Positions 1 to 7,781 are shown, numbered from the stretch's first letter. The stretch: DNA of 26,988 nucleotides from Sulfurovum sp. (GCA_026985755.1 JALSPX010000247.1:1-26988); one strand, 5' to 3'. A program made the numbers and translations. Notes: generated by a model not told the origin, from the letters alone.

Positions 1-735
1 ATAGAATATGATAGATTTTTCATTACCATGTTGCTTGCCATGTTGTCCATGTACTGATGGTGGGATGATTGTATGCACAGAAGATGGGGTACTTAGTGCA
101 TTAAGCAGTGTGGCACTCCATTGTCCATTTCTTTTTTTCATGGCATAAGAGAGTAGTCTATTGTGCTCTCTATCTGGGATGACAAAGTGTGTATCATCTA
201 GCCATTGTGGATGCCCAGTAGAGGTAGTATCAGCCGTATCACCTACACTTAAAAGCAGACGATCTGTTCTCGCATCAATCACAGCTCCCATAGTTTTATT
301 TTTACCAGATACTACAACCAAATCAGTATTTTTGTTGTGCTCTAAACTTCTAGGATAAAAAGGTAAATTAATACTTTTTGTGATTGTATTGGTCTTTGCA
401 TCTAGGACATCAATCACATTACTCCCACGGTTATCTATATAAAATTTAGATACCACACCATTAAGTTCTATACTCTCTGCAGCATACGTAATCTCATGTC
501 CTGTAGGTACTTGTGCTATGAGACTCATATTATCTACATCAACAATATCAATAAGATTGTTTAATTTATCACCAAAGTATGCTTTGGTTTTTGTAGGAAG
601 CGTCTCATTTTTGACAGGTACCATTATCGCAATATTGTCAACTAGAACAGGAGCATATATTTTTGTTTTATCATGTCCTGAAGCACTTACTAAAAGTGTT
701 GTTGCGATGAGTGAAAGTGTTATTTTCTTTATCAT
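1..735 (-). CDS. Secreted beta-propeller-like protein, C-terminus cut off by window edge
   Basis: The reading frame opens with ATG at 735 and stays open for 245 codons to the left edge, so the C-terminus is missing. An AAGGAA ribosome site lies five bases before the ATG. Residues 1-20 are a signal peptide (MIKKITLSLIATTLLVSA). The mature part shows repeating short strands with patterns such as NVIDVLDAKTNTITKSI and AVIDARTDRLLLSV. These resemble YncE/YVTN-type beta-propeller blades, in which each blade links an internal value to a name or time. Histidines are frequent (GHPQW, DREHNR, and a GQHGKQHGNE stretch near the cut), which would suit a periplasmic metal-related role, but no function can be assigned. 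It follows HK1 by 47 bases and has its own CTAAC-repeat promoter, so it is probably in the same regulon as the upstream unit. The family call is by fold pattern only. Confidence 0.7.
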   Translation of the reverse strand, partial: MIKKITLSLIATTLLVSASGHDKTKIYAPVLVDNIAIMVPVKNETLPTKTKAYFGDKLNNLIDIVDVDNMSLIAQVPTGHEITYAAESIELNGVVSKFYIDNRGSNVIDVLDAKTNTITKSINLPFYPRSLEHNKNTDLVVVSGKNKTMGAVIDARTDRLLLSVGDTADTTSTGHPQWLDDTHFVIPDREHNRLLSYAMKKRNGQWSATLLNALSTPSSVHTIIPPSVHGQHGKQHGNEKSIIFY

Positions 736-765
736 TTTAATTCCTTATGTTAAATATTATATGGA

Positions 766-797
766 ATAATAATAAAGGTTTGTTAGTCCTTTGTTAG
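766..797 (-). promoter_or_regulatory. Candidate promoter with tandem CTAAC operator for the beta-propeller gene
   Basis: On the minus strand, CTAACAnnnnACTAACAA occupies 797-780. The two CTAAC half-sites start exactly 11 bases apart. Ten bases after the second CTAAC comes TATTAT (771-766), a 5/6 match to the -10 consensus. A TATAAT at 761-756 is an alternative. The operator overlaps the last codons and stop of HK1. The same box and spacing occur at 3583-3614. Tandem half-sites at an 11-base period in the -35 position are typical of OmpR/PhoB-class activators. Control by RR1 is inferred. Confidence 0.55.
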
Positions 798-1769
798 TAG
801 TGAGATATCTAAGCGTACTATCACTAGATTATTTTCTACTTCAAAGTACTTAGTGATATGTAGGGTCTCGCACAACTTAGCCACAATATGTAGACCAATG
901 CCCAAGCCTCTTTCACTCTCTTTATAAAAGCGTTCAAAGACACTCTCTGGATGTTTGACCCCATGGCTGGTATTGCGGATAGAGAGAGATTTTTGAGTTA
1001 AGGCAATATCAATCTTGCCATCTTTGGTATTGTACTTACAAGCGTTACTCAAAAGGTTATAGACAATCCGACTCATAGCCTGTTTGTCTGTATGTATAGA
1101 TACAGTATCTAAGTCTATCTGCCAATCTAAATGAGGATAAATAGGCTTAAAAAAAGCAATTTGCTCTTCTATAATACTCTCTAAGGAAAATAGCTCTGTG
1201 GTGTGTTTTTGTTCTCTAAGATACGCATCTAAATTTTGATGTAGCATCGCGATAGTATTGGTAGCACTACGGATACTTTCTAACTCAACATTCTGTTCTT
1301 TTATCATTTTAAGATTGATGAGTATAGAGGTCAAAGGTGTATTGAGATCATGGATAATATCTTTGATAAACTCTTCTAATAAATGCAAAGCACTACGCAA
1401 AGGCTGTAAGGTATATCGTGCTGCAACAAAAGAGAGTGCCATAGCCACAAATAATAGCAGTATAAAATAGCCCAAAAGTGTACTTTGCATCTGTGATACA
1501 CGTGATAGATAGGCATCTTTTGGGTACCATATTTTAAGCAACTCATCTTCAGTATCAGGAAAAGGTACCAAGATGTATAGTTGTGTATCATCTTCATAAA
1601 GTTCATAGGTTTGCTGATGTCTATCTCTATCGACAATATCGATATCAAAACGTTTATCTTTGAGTGTCAAACTATAGTTTTTCATTTCCAAAAAAAGACT
1701 ATGTCTGATATGCCTCTTTTCATCACTGTTGTAATGATAAAAAACAAAAAACAAAAAAAGTAACATCAT
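783..1769 (-). CDS. Sensor histidine kinase HK1
   Basis: This is a membrane histidine kinase, the presumed partner of the response regulator just upstream. From the first ATG (1769) it has 328 residues: a short N-terminal membrane segment (1-13), a periplasmic stretch of about 80 residues, a second membrane segment (about 98-116), a HisKA helix with phospho-acceptor His140 in IIHDLNTPL, an N box (YNLLSNACKYN, about 237-247) and a GLGIGL box (288-293). The usual DxGxG box is replaced by NTSHG (266-270). The frame stays open upstream of 1769 to a stop at 1847-1845, and those codons (IKFSEKESFFKSFVLFLA) complete the first membrane helix and resemble the start of HK2. They contain no ATG, GTG or TTG. 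The real start may therefore be a rare codon such as ATC at 1823, which has GAGGAG six bases before it. The sensed signal is unknown; metal is inferred from context. Confidence 0.85.
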   Translation of the reverse strand: MMLLFLFFVFYHYNSDEKRHIRHSLFLEMKNYSLTLKDKRFDIDIVDRDRHQQTYELYEDDTQLYILVPFPDTEDELLKIWYPKDAYLSRVSQMQSTLLGYFILLLFVAMALSFVAARYTLQPLRSALHLLEEFIKDIIHDLNTPLTSILINLKMIKEQNVELESIRSATNTIAMLHQNLDAYLREQKHTTELFSLESIIEEQIAFFKPIYPHLDWQIDLDTVSIHTDKQAMSRIVYNLLSNACKYNTKDGKIDIALTQKSLSIRNTSHGVKHPESVFERFYKESERGLGIGLHIVAKLCETLHITKYFEVENNLVIVRLDISLLTKD

Positions 1770-1809
1770 CGCTAAAAAAAGTACAAAACTTTTAAAAAAT
1801 GACTCTTTT

Positions 1810-2439
1810 TCAGAAAATTTGATAGCCCACTCCTCGTACAGACTTTATCTCTAAACCTGTACTTTTTTTAAGTTTTGCTATATGAAAACGTAATGCACCA
1901 TTATTGTCCGTATCAATGTATTCCATCAATTTCTCTTTAGGCACCAAATCAGGGTAGTGTCTGAGTAATTGTACAAAAATACCTTGCTGTATCTCTCCCA
2001 TTTGACAGAGTATATTTTCATAGTAGATTTCTTCTGTATCTACGACTAGTCTATAGCCTTTTATCTCTATACTTTTTTTTAGCTGTGCCGTTTTTGCCTT
2101 AATACGCACCAGTAACTCTTCCGGGTCAAAAGGCTTTTTGACATAATCATCCGCCCCGGCTATGAAGCCTTGCGTGACAGACTCCACATCTATCTGTGCA
2201 GAGATAATGATAGTCGGCGTAAAATCATCTGCCTCTCTAAGCCCTGTCAAAACATCTAGCCCATTTACTAAAGGTACATTGATATCAAACAAATACAAAT
2301 CATACTGTGTATCATAACTCAAATCAATCGCTTCTTCGCCCTCTTTTGCCCAATCTACCTCGTAACTCTGCGAGACAAGATATCTCTGAAGAGAGGCACC
2401 TAGATTTGCATCATCTTCTAATAGAAGTATCTTAATCAA
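1810..2439 (-). CDS. OmpR-family response regulator RR1
   Basis: This is a two-component DNA-binding regulator. The receiver domain has the acidic cluster E8-D9-D10, the phospho-acceptor Asp52 (LYLFDINVP), Ser80 and the conserved Lys102 (YVKKPF). The C-terminal winged helix ends in the family hallmark RGVGYQIF. I chose the TTG at 2439, giving MIKILLLEDD and 209 residues, because that matches where OmpR receivers begin. The longer frame from an ATG at 2487 would add a tail with no receiver-like sequence. The TTG overlaps the end of the barrel gene by eight bases (TTGATTAA), so translation is probably coupled. It is likely to control the CTAAC-repeat promoters at 3583-3614 (its own operon) and 766-797. 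Metal-specificity cannot be read from the sequence. Confidence 0.88.
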   Translation of the reverse strand: MIKILLLEDDANLGASLQRYLVSQSYEVDWAKEGEEAIDLSYDTQYDLYLFDINVPLVNGLDVLTGLREADDFTPTIIISAQIDVESVTQGFIAGADDYVKKPFDPEELLVRIKAKTAQLKKSIEIKGYRLVVDTEEIYYENILCQMGEIQQGIFVQLLRHYPDLVPKEKLMEYIDTDNNGALRFHIAKLKKSTGLEIKSVRGVGYQIF

Positions 2440-3196
2440 AATCCACACCAAACTGTAGGTTGAACAAATGATCAGATGCACCTTCACTCAAGCCTAAACT
2501 ATAACTAGCCAATAGATAATATCTCTCGCTCAAACGCAGCGTATTTTCCCATGTAAGGGCATGATATGCGTTCGTATCTACTGTATTAGCCGTAGAGAAT
2601 TGATAAGATAGCCCTGTCAAATATGTAGCTGTTATTTGTTGTGAGTAGCCTAGAGAGAATGTATGATAGTTATGGTACTTCTGAAGTGCACTGTCTTCTG
2701 GGAGTGTATAACTATAAAAAAAAGAAACGTATCTATCGCTATCGAAACTATGTATCATATTTAACGTAGCATAGTAATCGTTCTGAGCACTAGAATACTT
2801 CATTCCTAGAGCTACATTCGCCTCAACCTCATCCCAAAAGTTTTGGGTATGTCCAATACTCATATAGAGTGTTTGTAAATCTTCATCTGGTAGAGCGTTA
2901 ATATCTCTAAAGGTAGATAGCGATATATCCCATTTTTTATAGGTATATTGTATCGATATACGAGCATTGCTGAGTGTGGAATTATTTGTATCTACGGCTA
3001 TCATCATACCTGTCTGTAAAGACCAACTGCCTGGATATCCTTTACCTTCTTCACAGCCATCTTCATCGACCAATTTATCAAAAGGTGTATGAGGACAAAG
3101 ATCTATACTGTCTTCTACACCATCCACATCATAATCGCTATAGGCATGTAGTAGACTTGCCCATACTATCATTCCAATCCACACTATGCTCTTCAT
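2432..3196 (-). CDS. Outer-membrane beta-barrel with N-terminal thrombospondin type-3 repeat
   Basis: This 254-residue exported protein starts with a signal peptide (MKSIVWIGMIVWASLLHA). Directly after it comes an acidic calcium-binding-type repeat (DYDVDGVEDSIDLCP), followed by a second half (DEDGCEEG), with two cysteines that could pair. This is the thrombospondin type-3 pattern found in OmpA/OprF-like proteins. Residues from about 55 to the end alternate polar and aromatic/hydrophobic positions (for example YVSFFYSYTLP, HTFSLGYSQQ) and finish with a strand ending in FD, as expected for an outer-membrane barrel. There is no C-terminal OmpA peptidoglycan domain. It starts nine bases after the His-rich gene and overlaps RR1, so it belongs to that operon. 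A role in metal binding or passage is an inference from neighbours only. Confidence 0.72.
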   Translation of the reverse strand: MKSIVWIGMIVWASLLHAYSDYDVDGVEDSIDLCPHTPFDKLVDEDGCEEGKGYPGSWSLQTGMMIAVDTNNSTLSNARISIQYTYKKWDISLSTFRDINALPDEDLQTLYMSIGHTQNFWDEVEANVALGMKYSSAQNDYYATLNMIHSFDSDRYVSFFYSYTLPEDSALQKYHNYHTFSLGYSQQITATYLTGLSYQFSTANTVDTNAYHALTWENTLRLSERYYLLASYSLGLSEGASDHLFNLQFGVDFD

Positions 3197-3205
3197 ATAC
3201 AGTCT

Positions 3206-3562
3206 TTACTTGTGATAATGATGACCTGGCTTTGGTTGATGTTTATTTCTACGATGCTTCAAACGTTTAGATTCACACATACCTGTGTGTTTCGTATTAT
3301 GAGTATGATGCAATCCAAAACCTATAGTTGGATGGCTATGAAAGGCTTTTCGTAAATTTATCATTACCTGGTTTCGTGTCGCTTGCTGTGTAGCTCTTAA
3401 TTTAAGTTTTAATGCATTTATCAACACCCGCCGTTTCTCCACAGGTGCCTGCTTCACTGCACTAATAAGTTGTTTGACTGTTTGTATATCTGTAGTATGT
3501 TCTCTGGCAAATAGATAATATGGCAACAGTACTACAAATAGCATCATATATTTGATACGCAT
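3206..3562 (-). CDS. Small secreted histidine-rich protein
   Basis: This 118-residue protein has a signal peptide (MRIKYMMLFVVLLPYYLFA) and a predicted helical, basic middle (about 28-75). The C-terminal tail is rich in histidine (LHHTHNTKHTG, then GHHYHK at the end) with one Cys and one Met. Such tails commonly bind Cu, Ni or Zn, but the family is not one I recognise. AGGAG lies seven bases before the ATG at 3562. It is the first gene after the CTAAC-repeat promoter, followed nine bases later by the thrombospondin-repeat barrel and then RR1/HK1. The context suggests a periplasmic metal buffer or sensor accessory. Confidence that it is a gene is high; the function is inferred. Confidence 0.7.
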   Translation of the reverse strand: MRIKYMMLFVVLLPYYLFAREHTTDIQTVKQLISAVKQAPVEKRRVLINALKLKLRATQQATRNQVMINLRKAFHSHPTIGFGLHHTHNTKHTGMCESKRLKHRRNKHQPKPGHHYHK

Positions 3563-3582
3563 GTATATACTCCTTATGCCAT

Positions 3583-3614
3583 ATTTTAACCTATCATTGT
3601 TAGTAGGATGTTAG
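3583..3614 (-). promoter_or_regulatory. Candidate promoter with tandem CTAAC operator for the His-rich/barrel/RR1/HK1 unit
   Basis: On the minus strand, CTAACAnnnnACTAACAA lies at 3614-3597, with half-sites 11 bases apart. Ten bases later comes TAAAAT (3588-3583), a 5/6 match to the -10 consensus. AAGGAG (3575-3570) and the ATG at 3562 follow, so the leader would be very short. It shares the sequence and the 10-base spacing with the box at 766-797. Binding of RR1 (autoregulation) is inferred from position and geometry. Confidence 0.55.
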
Positions 3615-3640
3615 CATGATTTAGTTTATATAATGCCTAT

Positions 3641-3658
3641 ATTAATTTTAAAATTAAT
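3641..3658. other. Perfect 18-base AT palindrome just after the oxidase stop codon
   Basis: ATTAATTTTAAAATTAAT reads the same on both strands and begins one base after the stop codon of the multicopper oxidase. It could form a weak AT hairpin in the transcript or be a binding site. There is no T-run after it on the minus strand, so it is not a canonical terminator. Confidence 0.4.
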
Positions 3659-3659
3659 C

Positions 3660-5120
3660 CTATAACGGTATCGGCACAAAAGTCAATATATCATCCATTT
3701 GTATAGGTGCCCATTTCACTACAGGATTATTGGGGTTTTGTACTACAGTAAACTGTCCCATCATACCATCATCTTCGTGTTCTAAAAAGTGACAATGATA
3801 CATGTATCCATTTTTAGAATCTATATAGTCTTCCATCTTTACAATCACCTTTACCGAACTAAAAGGTGGAACATGTACAACATCCTTATAGCCTTTTTCA
3901 TTGGCTGATACATTGGCACTGCTTCCATCACGTTCTATAATTTGAAAATGTGTTGCATGTATGTGAAAATTATGTTCCATTCCCATACTGTTAGTAATAT
4001 TCCATATCTCTACACTATTTATAGGCACTACTTCATCAATACGATTTATATTCATCGTTTTGCCATTAATTGCCATATGTCCATTAGGACCTCTACCTAT
4101 TCTATTCAATACAAAATTGCGTGTCCTTTTAGCTTTTGATAGAGGATATCTTACCAAAGTATTGAGCTTAGATGGAATTACATTCACTCCTGCGGATGCA
4201 CTGTTAATATTGATGTTCATCATATCAATATTTTGTCTATTTTCTTTTAAAACAATACTACTACCTAAATCTCCACTAAAATTGACAAGAATTTCAGCCC
4301 GCTCACCAGGTGTTAACAGTAAATGATTTAAGGTCACAGGTTTTTCTAGCAACCCACCATCTGTGGCAATTTGCTTAAAACTTCTACTATCTGAGAAGAC
4401 TAAATCATAAAGACTACTATTAGAAGCATTGAGTACTCTAAATCGTATCCAACTATCTTTTACATTCACATACGGAGTAATAGCACCATTGACTAACATT
4501 GTACTGGATGTATAGCCTCTCATGATTTCCATTCTACTGGGAGAGTAATCTATCTGTTTACTCGATGTAAAACGTTTATCTTGTATAATCAGAGGGATAT
4601 CATCTACACCATATGTTTTAGGCAGACCTATTGTATCACTGTTATCATCATCCACAATAATCATCCCTGCCAACCCCATATAGACATGCTCAGCCGTCTT
4701 TCCCATGAGGTGGGGATGATACCAGTTTGTAGATGCAGATTGATTGACGGTATAACTCGCTTGCCATGTGGTGTTTGGCTGTATCTTATTTTTGGGACCA
4801 CCATCCATGATAGCTGGTACATGCATACCGTGTCCATGCATAGTGGTAGGTTCAGATAAGCGATTAGACCAATTTATTTTTACTTGATCTCCATTATGGA
4901 TACGAATCGTTTCACCCAATATACTCCTATTTACACCATATGTTCTGGTATTTATTCCAGTAAATAGTTGTGTTGTAGATGCATGAATATTCATATCAAA
5001 TACCTTCACACCATTTTGAACAGTATAGGATGCCAAAGGTGGTATAGGTAATACCTTGGCATATACTATTGAATGTAATGCAATAACGATCATGCTACTC
5101 ATAGATAAAAATTGTTTCAT
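3660..5120 (-). CDS. Periplasmic multicopper oxidase (CueO/McoC-like)
   Basis: This is a three-domain multicopper oxidase of 486 residues with a Sec-type signal peptide (MKQFLSMSSMIVIALHSIVYA) and no twin arginine. All four copper-binding clusters are visible: HGHG (His95, His97), WYHPH (His135, His137), HNFHIH (His383, His386, His388) and HCHFLEHEDDGM (His442, Cys443, His444, His448, Met453 as axial type-1 ligand). The family oxidises Cu(I) to Cu(II) or other substrates with reduction of O2 to water in the periplasm. CueO of E. coli and McoC of Campylobacter jejuni are the usual comparisons. It lacks the long Met-rich insert of CueO. AAAGG lies six bases before the ATG. It follows the lipoprotein by 26 bases and is probably transcribed with it from the CACA-box promoter. 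Substrate is inferred to be copper. Confidence 0.88.
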   Translation of the reverse strand: MKQFLSMSSMIVIALHSIVYAKVLPIPPLASYTVQNGVKVFDMNIHASTTQLFTGINTRTYGVNRSILGETIRIHNGDQVKINWSNRLSEPTTMHGHGMHVPAIMDGGPKNKIQPNTTWQASYTVNQSASTNWYHPHLMGKTAEHVYMGLAGMIIVDDDNSDTIGLPKTYGVDDIPLIIQDKRFTSSKQIDYSPSRMEIMRGYTSSTMLVNGAITPYVNVKDSWIRFRVLNASNSSLYDLVFSDSRSFKQIATDGGLLEKPVTLNHLLLTPGERAEILVNFSGDLGSSIVLKENRQNIDMMNININSASAGVNVIPSKLNTLVRYPLSKAKRTRNFVLNRIGRGPNGHMAINGKTMNINRIDEVVPINSVEIWNITNSMGMEHNFHIHATHFQIIERDGSSANVSANEKGYKDVVHVPPFSSVKVIVKMEDYIDSKNGYMYHCHFLEHEDDGMMGQFTVVQNPNNPVVKWAPIQMDDILTFVPIPL

Positions 5121-5146
5121 TGTGTACCTTTCAAGATTGTTTTCAA

Positions 5147-5824
5147 TTATTTTCCTCGATGTTTTTGTCTCTGTGCAATATAATTTAACGCAGATGTACG
5201 TATATCACTACAGGCACTACTATCTAAAATATTTTCAGCCTTCGCAGAATAATCTACCATAATCGCACCTCTAGCAAAAAAGTCTCCACTCACCGCATCT
5301 GCATGTGCTGAAATAATTTCATAGGCACATACGGTTGTGGCATTTTTACTTACTACAATATCTGTGCCACTTCTTTCCACAGAAGTTGTATAATACCCAT
5401 TATATTTCATATAAGCTTCCATCAAGAAAAGTTTATCCCAAGCTCTTGGATTTTGGTTGTTTTGTAATCTCTCCTCCATAAATTTTAAATGCTCTTGTAG
5501 TTTAATTGCATCTTCTTGTGTATTGGCACTTATAGTCCAATATATACTTTTTGCACTAGCATCCTTGACACCTACAGGTGTTGTATTACTACCGTGTTCT
5601 TTGTAGTTTGCATGGTTTTGTCTGAGATAGGGAATATTAGATGCACTGCCACTTTCATCTGTTCCTCCGTCATTACTTTGCGTATCATGATTACCTTCAG
5701 TCTCTTGTACTACTGTACTCCCTTGACCTTTCTTTGTATCGGAGGTCGAACTACCACATCCTATCATCATGACTGTCACCAATAATGATGTACCCAATAA
5801 CACTGCTACTCTTTCTTTCTTCAT
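5147..5824 (-). CDS. Lipoprotein of unknown function
   Basis: The start at 5824 is chosen because AAAGG lies about six bases upstream; two earlier in-frame ATGs (5851, 5830) have no such site. The 225-residue product has a lipoprotein signal with lipobox MIGC (Cys23), then a long low-complexity Ser/Thr/Gly/Asp linker (about 24-65). A folded domain covers roughly 85-225 and contains two cysteines (TTVCAYE and SSACSD). I do not recognise the domain. The gene lies directly upstream of the multicopper oxidase and downstream of the kinase HK2, and has its own promoter sharing a 16-base box with copAB. It is therefore probably part of the copper response, anchored in the outer or inner membrane. 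No copper-binding motif is obvious. Confidence 0.7.
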   Translation of the reverse strand: MKKERVAVLLGTSLLVTVMMIGCGSSTSDTKKGQGSTVVQETEGNHDTQSNDGGTDESGSASNIPYLRQNHANYKEHGSNTTPVGVKDASAKSIYWTISANTQEDAIKLQEHLKFMEERLQNNQNPRAWDKLFLMEAYMKYNGYYTTSVERSGTDIVVSKNATTVCAYEIISAHADAVSGDFFARGAIMVDYSAKAENILDSSACSDIRTSALNYIAQRQKHRGK

Positions 5825-5854
5825 TTGCATCCTTTTATGATTTTGAATCAAGGT

Positions 5855-5884
5855 AGTATATAAGAAGTGTGTGTACGTAATGTG
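5855..5884 (-). promoter_or_regulatory. Candidate promoter with CACA tandem box for the lipoprotein/oxidase unit
   Basis: On the minus strand the box CACATTACGTACACAC occupies 5884-5869: CACAT and CACAC half-sites starting 11 bases apart. After eight bases comes TATACT (5860-5855), a good -10 hexamer. The ATG at 5824 follows 30 bases later. The copA promoter has the same box with 14 of 16 bases identical and the same 8-base spacing. Binding by RR2 is inferred. Confidence 0.58.
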
Positions 5885-5907
5885 CAGATGGTTTGGTAGG
5901 ATATCCG

Positions 5908-7053
5908 TTAAAAATAGAGCTTAAATTCTGTACCTTCATTTGGTACGGATACAAATGTGATATTGATGCCATATCTATCGCAAATGCTCTTGACAATACT
6001 AAGCCCAACACCAAAACCACCACTATACTCTGTGCCACGTTTAAACTTTTTAAATATCTCTTTTTGATTAAACTCTTCTATGCCTATACCCTCATCTTGT
6101 ATACTGAAAACCCCTTCCTTTATACTCAATCTTAATGTTGAGTTTGCAGGTGAGTACTTTATAGCATTGCCTATGAGGTTTCCATAGAGTAATTTTAGCT
6201 GTGCTTGGGGGATAGTAAACATCGTAGGTTCAGTCTCTACCTCAACTTTAATGCGTTTACTCTCACATAGAGGTGCATAGTAATGGATGCTTTGCTTCAG
6301 TACTTCAGAGATATCTAGTGCTTCAGCTATCACTTTGTTGTCTGAAAAGTTAAGGTAAGTGAGTGAACTATAAATATCATAGAGCTGTTTAGTACTAATA
6401 GAGATATTTGTTAAGGTCTTTTTCGTACATTTATCTGCTTTCAAAGCTTGATTCGTTGCCATAGACAAAGAGGTGATAGGTGTGTTGAGTTCATGTGTGA
6501 CATCGTTGATGAAGCGTTCTATCTGTTCTACTTTTTGACGTACTGGTTTCATGAAAAGCTTAGAAAGTACCCATGCGATGATAGCTAACAAAAGTGCTAC
6601 TAATGCCATACCCCTAACAACAAGACTTAAAAGTGCCTCTAGTGCCTTACTTAGGGCATTTGACTGTGCTACTACATACTTAATATTCAGGTGTTCCCTA
6701 GGGGCATCTGATACAAAGATTTCATAGCCATTTTGATGAAAATATCCTGCCTTTTTTGGTATCTTATTGAGTATCAGTTTACCATCTACAACTGTGCCAT
6801 CACTGCTTATAAGCGCCAAGGTGACATCCTTGGGGACTGGCATTTTTTTTAGTACTGTACCTTGCATATGAGACATGATAATATCTCCAGATTTCACATC
6901 GGTAATGTGCTGTAGCTTATAGTGCATTTCATTTTCTAAAGCATTTTTCTGTGCGATGTAGTACCAATACCCTATGACCATCAAAAACAAAAAAGAAGAG
7001 ACAATATAAAGTCCCAAAAAAGAGTAAAAACTTTTCTTCTCAAGGTCATTCAT
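5908..7053 (-). CDS. Sensor histidine kinase HK2
   Basis: This 381-residue membrane kinase has membrane segments at about 11-32 and 143-166 flanking a periplasmic sensor domain of about 110 residues. The HisKA helix carries His187 (VTHELNTPITS). The catalytic domain has an N box (GNLIGNAIKYSP, 291-302), DEGIG (320-324) and GGFGVGL (345-351), so all ATP-binding boxes are intact, unlike HK1. The periplasmic domain has two His-Met or Met-His clusters (EMHYKLQH, SHMQGTVLKKM) that could bind a metal, but this is suggestive only. Its ATG overlaps the stop of RR2 by eight bases, so the pair is translationally coupled. It probably phosphorylates RR2 in response to periplasmic copper or a related stress; the signal is inferred from the neighbouring oxidase and copAB. 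Confidence 0.9.
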   Translation of the reverse strand: MNDLEKKSFYSFLGLYIVSSFLFLMVIGYWYYIAQKNALENEMHYKLQHITDVKSGDIIMSHMQGTVLKKMPVPKDVTLALISSDGTVVDGKLILNKIPKKAGYFHQNGYEIFVSDAPREHLNIKYVVAQSNALSKALEALLSLVVRGMALVALLLAIIAWVLSKLFMKPVRQKVEQIERFINDVTHELNTPITSLSMATNQALKADKCTKKTLTNISISTKQLYDIYSSLTYLNFSDNKVIAEALDISEVLKQSIHYYAPLCESKRIKVEVETEPTMFTIPQAQLKLLYGNLIGNAIKYSPANSTLRLSIKEGVFSIQDEGIGIEEFNQKEIFKKFKRGTEYSGGFGVGLSIVKSICDRYGINITFVSVPNEGTEFKLYF

Positions 7054-7699
7054 ACCTATACCCCATCCCTCTTTGAGTCACTATCTTTTCACTCCCTATA
7101 ATTTCACGTAGTTTACGTATGTAGGAACGTAACGTTGCATCAGACGGCATTTCTTCAAAACCCCAAATATTTTGTATCAGCTCATCTTGACTTATGAGTC
7201 TTTGAGGGTGCGCAATGAAGTATTCAAGTATCTCTGCTTCTTTAGGACGTAGGGTCATCTCTTTACTGCCATCATCCACGAGGAGTTTTCGTGGGTAGTA
7301 CATCACATTTTCATTTATTTTCACAGGGGTATCTTGTTCTATATGAAAGAGTACCCTAGACTTTTCTATACGAAGTTTCAATTCTTCAAGTTCAAACGGT
7401 TTTTTGATGTAGTCATGTGCGCCAGCGTCAAAAGAACTTTTAAGATGCTTTGTGTCCGCATATGCAGTGACTACTATAGCAGGGGTAGTGTCATTAAAAG
7501 AGCGTAGCTCATCTAAAAGTTCTACACCAGATTTCCCTGGTACGTTAATATCAAAGATAAACAAATCAAATTTATGTTCATCTATGTGTTCTTGTGCTTC
7601 TTTAGAGTCAAAAGCATGGGTCACTTCGTAGTATTCTGCAAGGTAGGTGGAGACGATGTCACCTAGTACGGGGTCGTCTTCCATGAGTAGTATTTTCAT
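7046..7699 (-). CDS. OmpR-family response regulator RR2
   Basis: This is a two-component regulator of 217 residues from the ATG at 7699 (MKILLMEDD). Earlier in-frame ATGs would add a tail unlike any receiver and lack a ribosome site. The receiver has E7-D8-D9, phospho-acceptor Asp50 (LFIFDINVPG), Thr78 and Lys100 (DYIKKPF). The winged-helix output domain ends RGMGYRYE. It overlaps HK2 by eight bases and follows hipB after an 82-base gap that contains a -10-like TATAAT. It is the best candidate to bind the CACATWAYGTACACAC boxes upstream of the lipoprotein/oxidase unit and copAB, making it functionally comparable to CusR or CopR. That target assignment is inference. Confidence 0.9.
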   Translation of the reverse strand: MKILLMEDDPVLGDIVSTYLAEYYEVTHAFDSKEAQEHIDEHKFDLFIFDINVPGKSGVELLDELRSFNDTTPAIVVTAYADTKHLKSSFDAGAHDYIKKPFELEELKLRIEKSRVLFHIEQDTPVKINENVMYYPRKLLVDDGSKEMTLRPKEAEILEYFIAHPQRLISQDELIQNIWGFEEMPSDATLRSYIRKLREIIGSEKIVTQRGMGYRYE

Positions 7700-7759
7700 T
7701 TTCTTTTCCATTTGAGGTTCATTTATAATGGTATCATAGGTTTTTACTGTGTAGCTAAA

Positions 7760-7781
7760 GTGCACATTATCCCAAATTATA
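7760..7781 (-). promoter_or_regulatory. Possible promoter region of RR2/HK2
   Basis: TATAAT lies on the minus strand at 7781-7776, directly after the hipB stop. Just downstream, ATAATGTGCAC (7770-7760) resembles the core of the CACA boxes at 5869-5884 and 9379-9394. A TATGAT lies 21 bases further on. The tandem CACA repeat itself is degraded here. This may be an autoregulatory site, but the evidence is weaker than for the other boxes. Confidence 0.35.

Noticed and set aside
3641..3658. AT palindrome after the oxidase as a terminator
   Set aside because: There is no following T-run and it is only A/T, so it is kept as a palindrome but not called a terminator.
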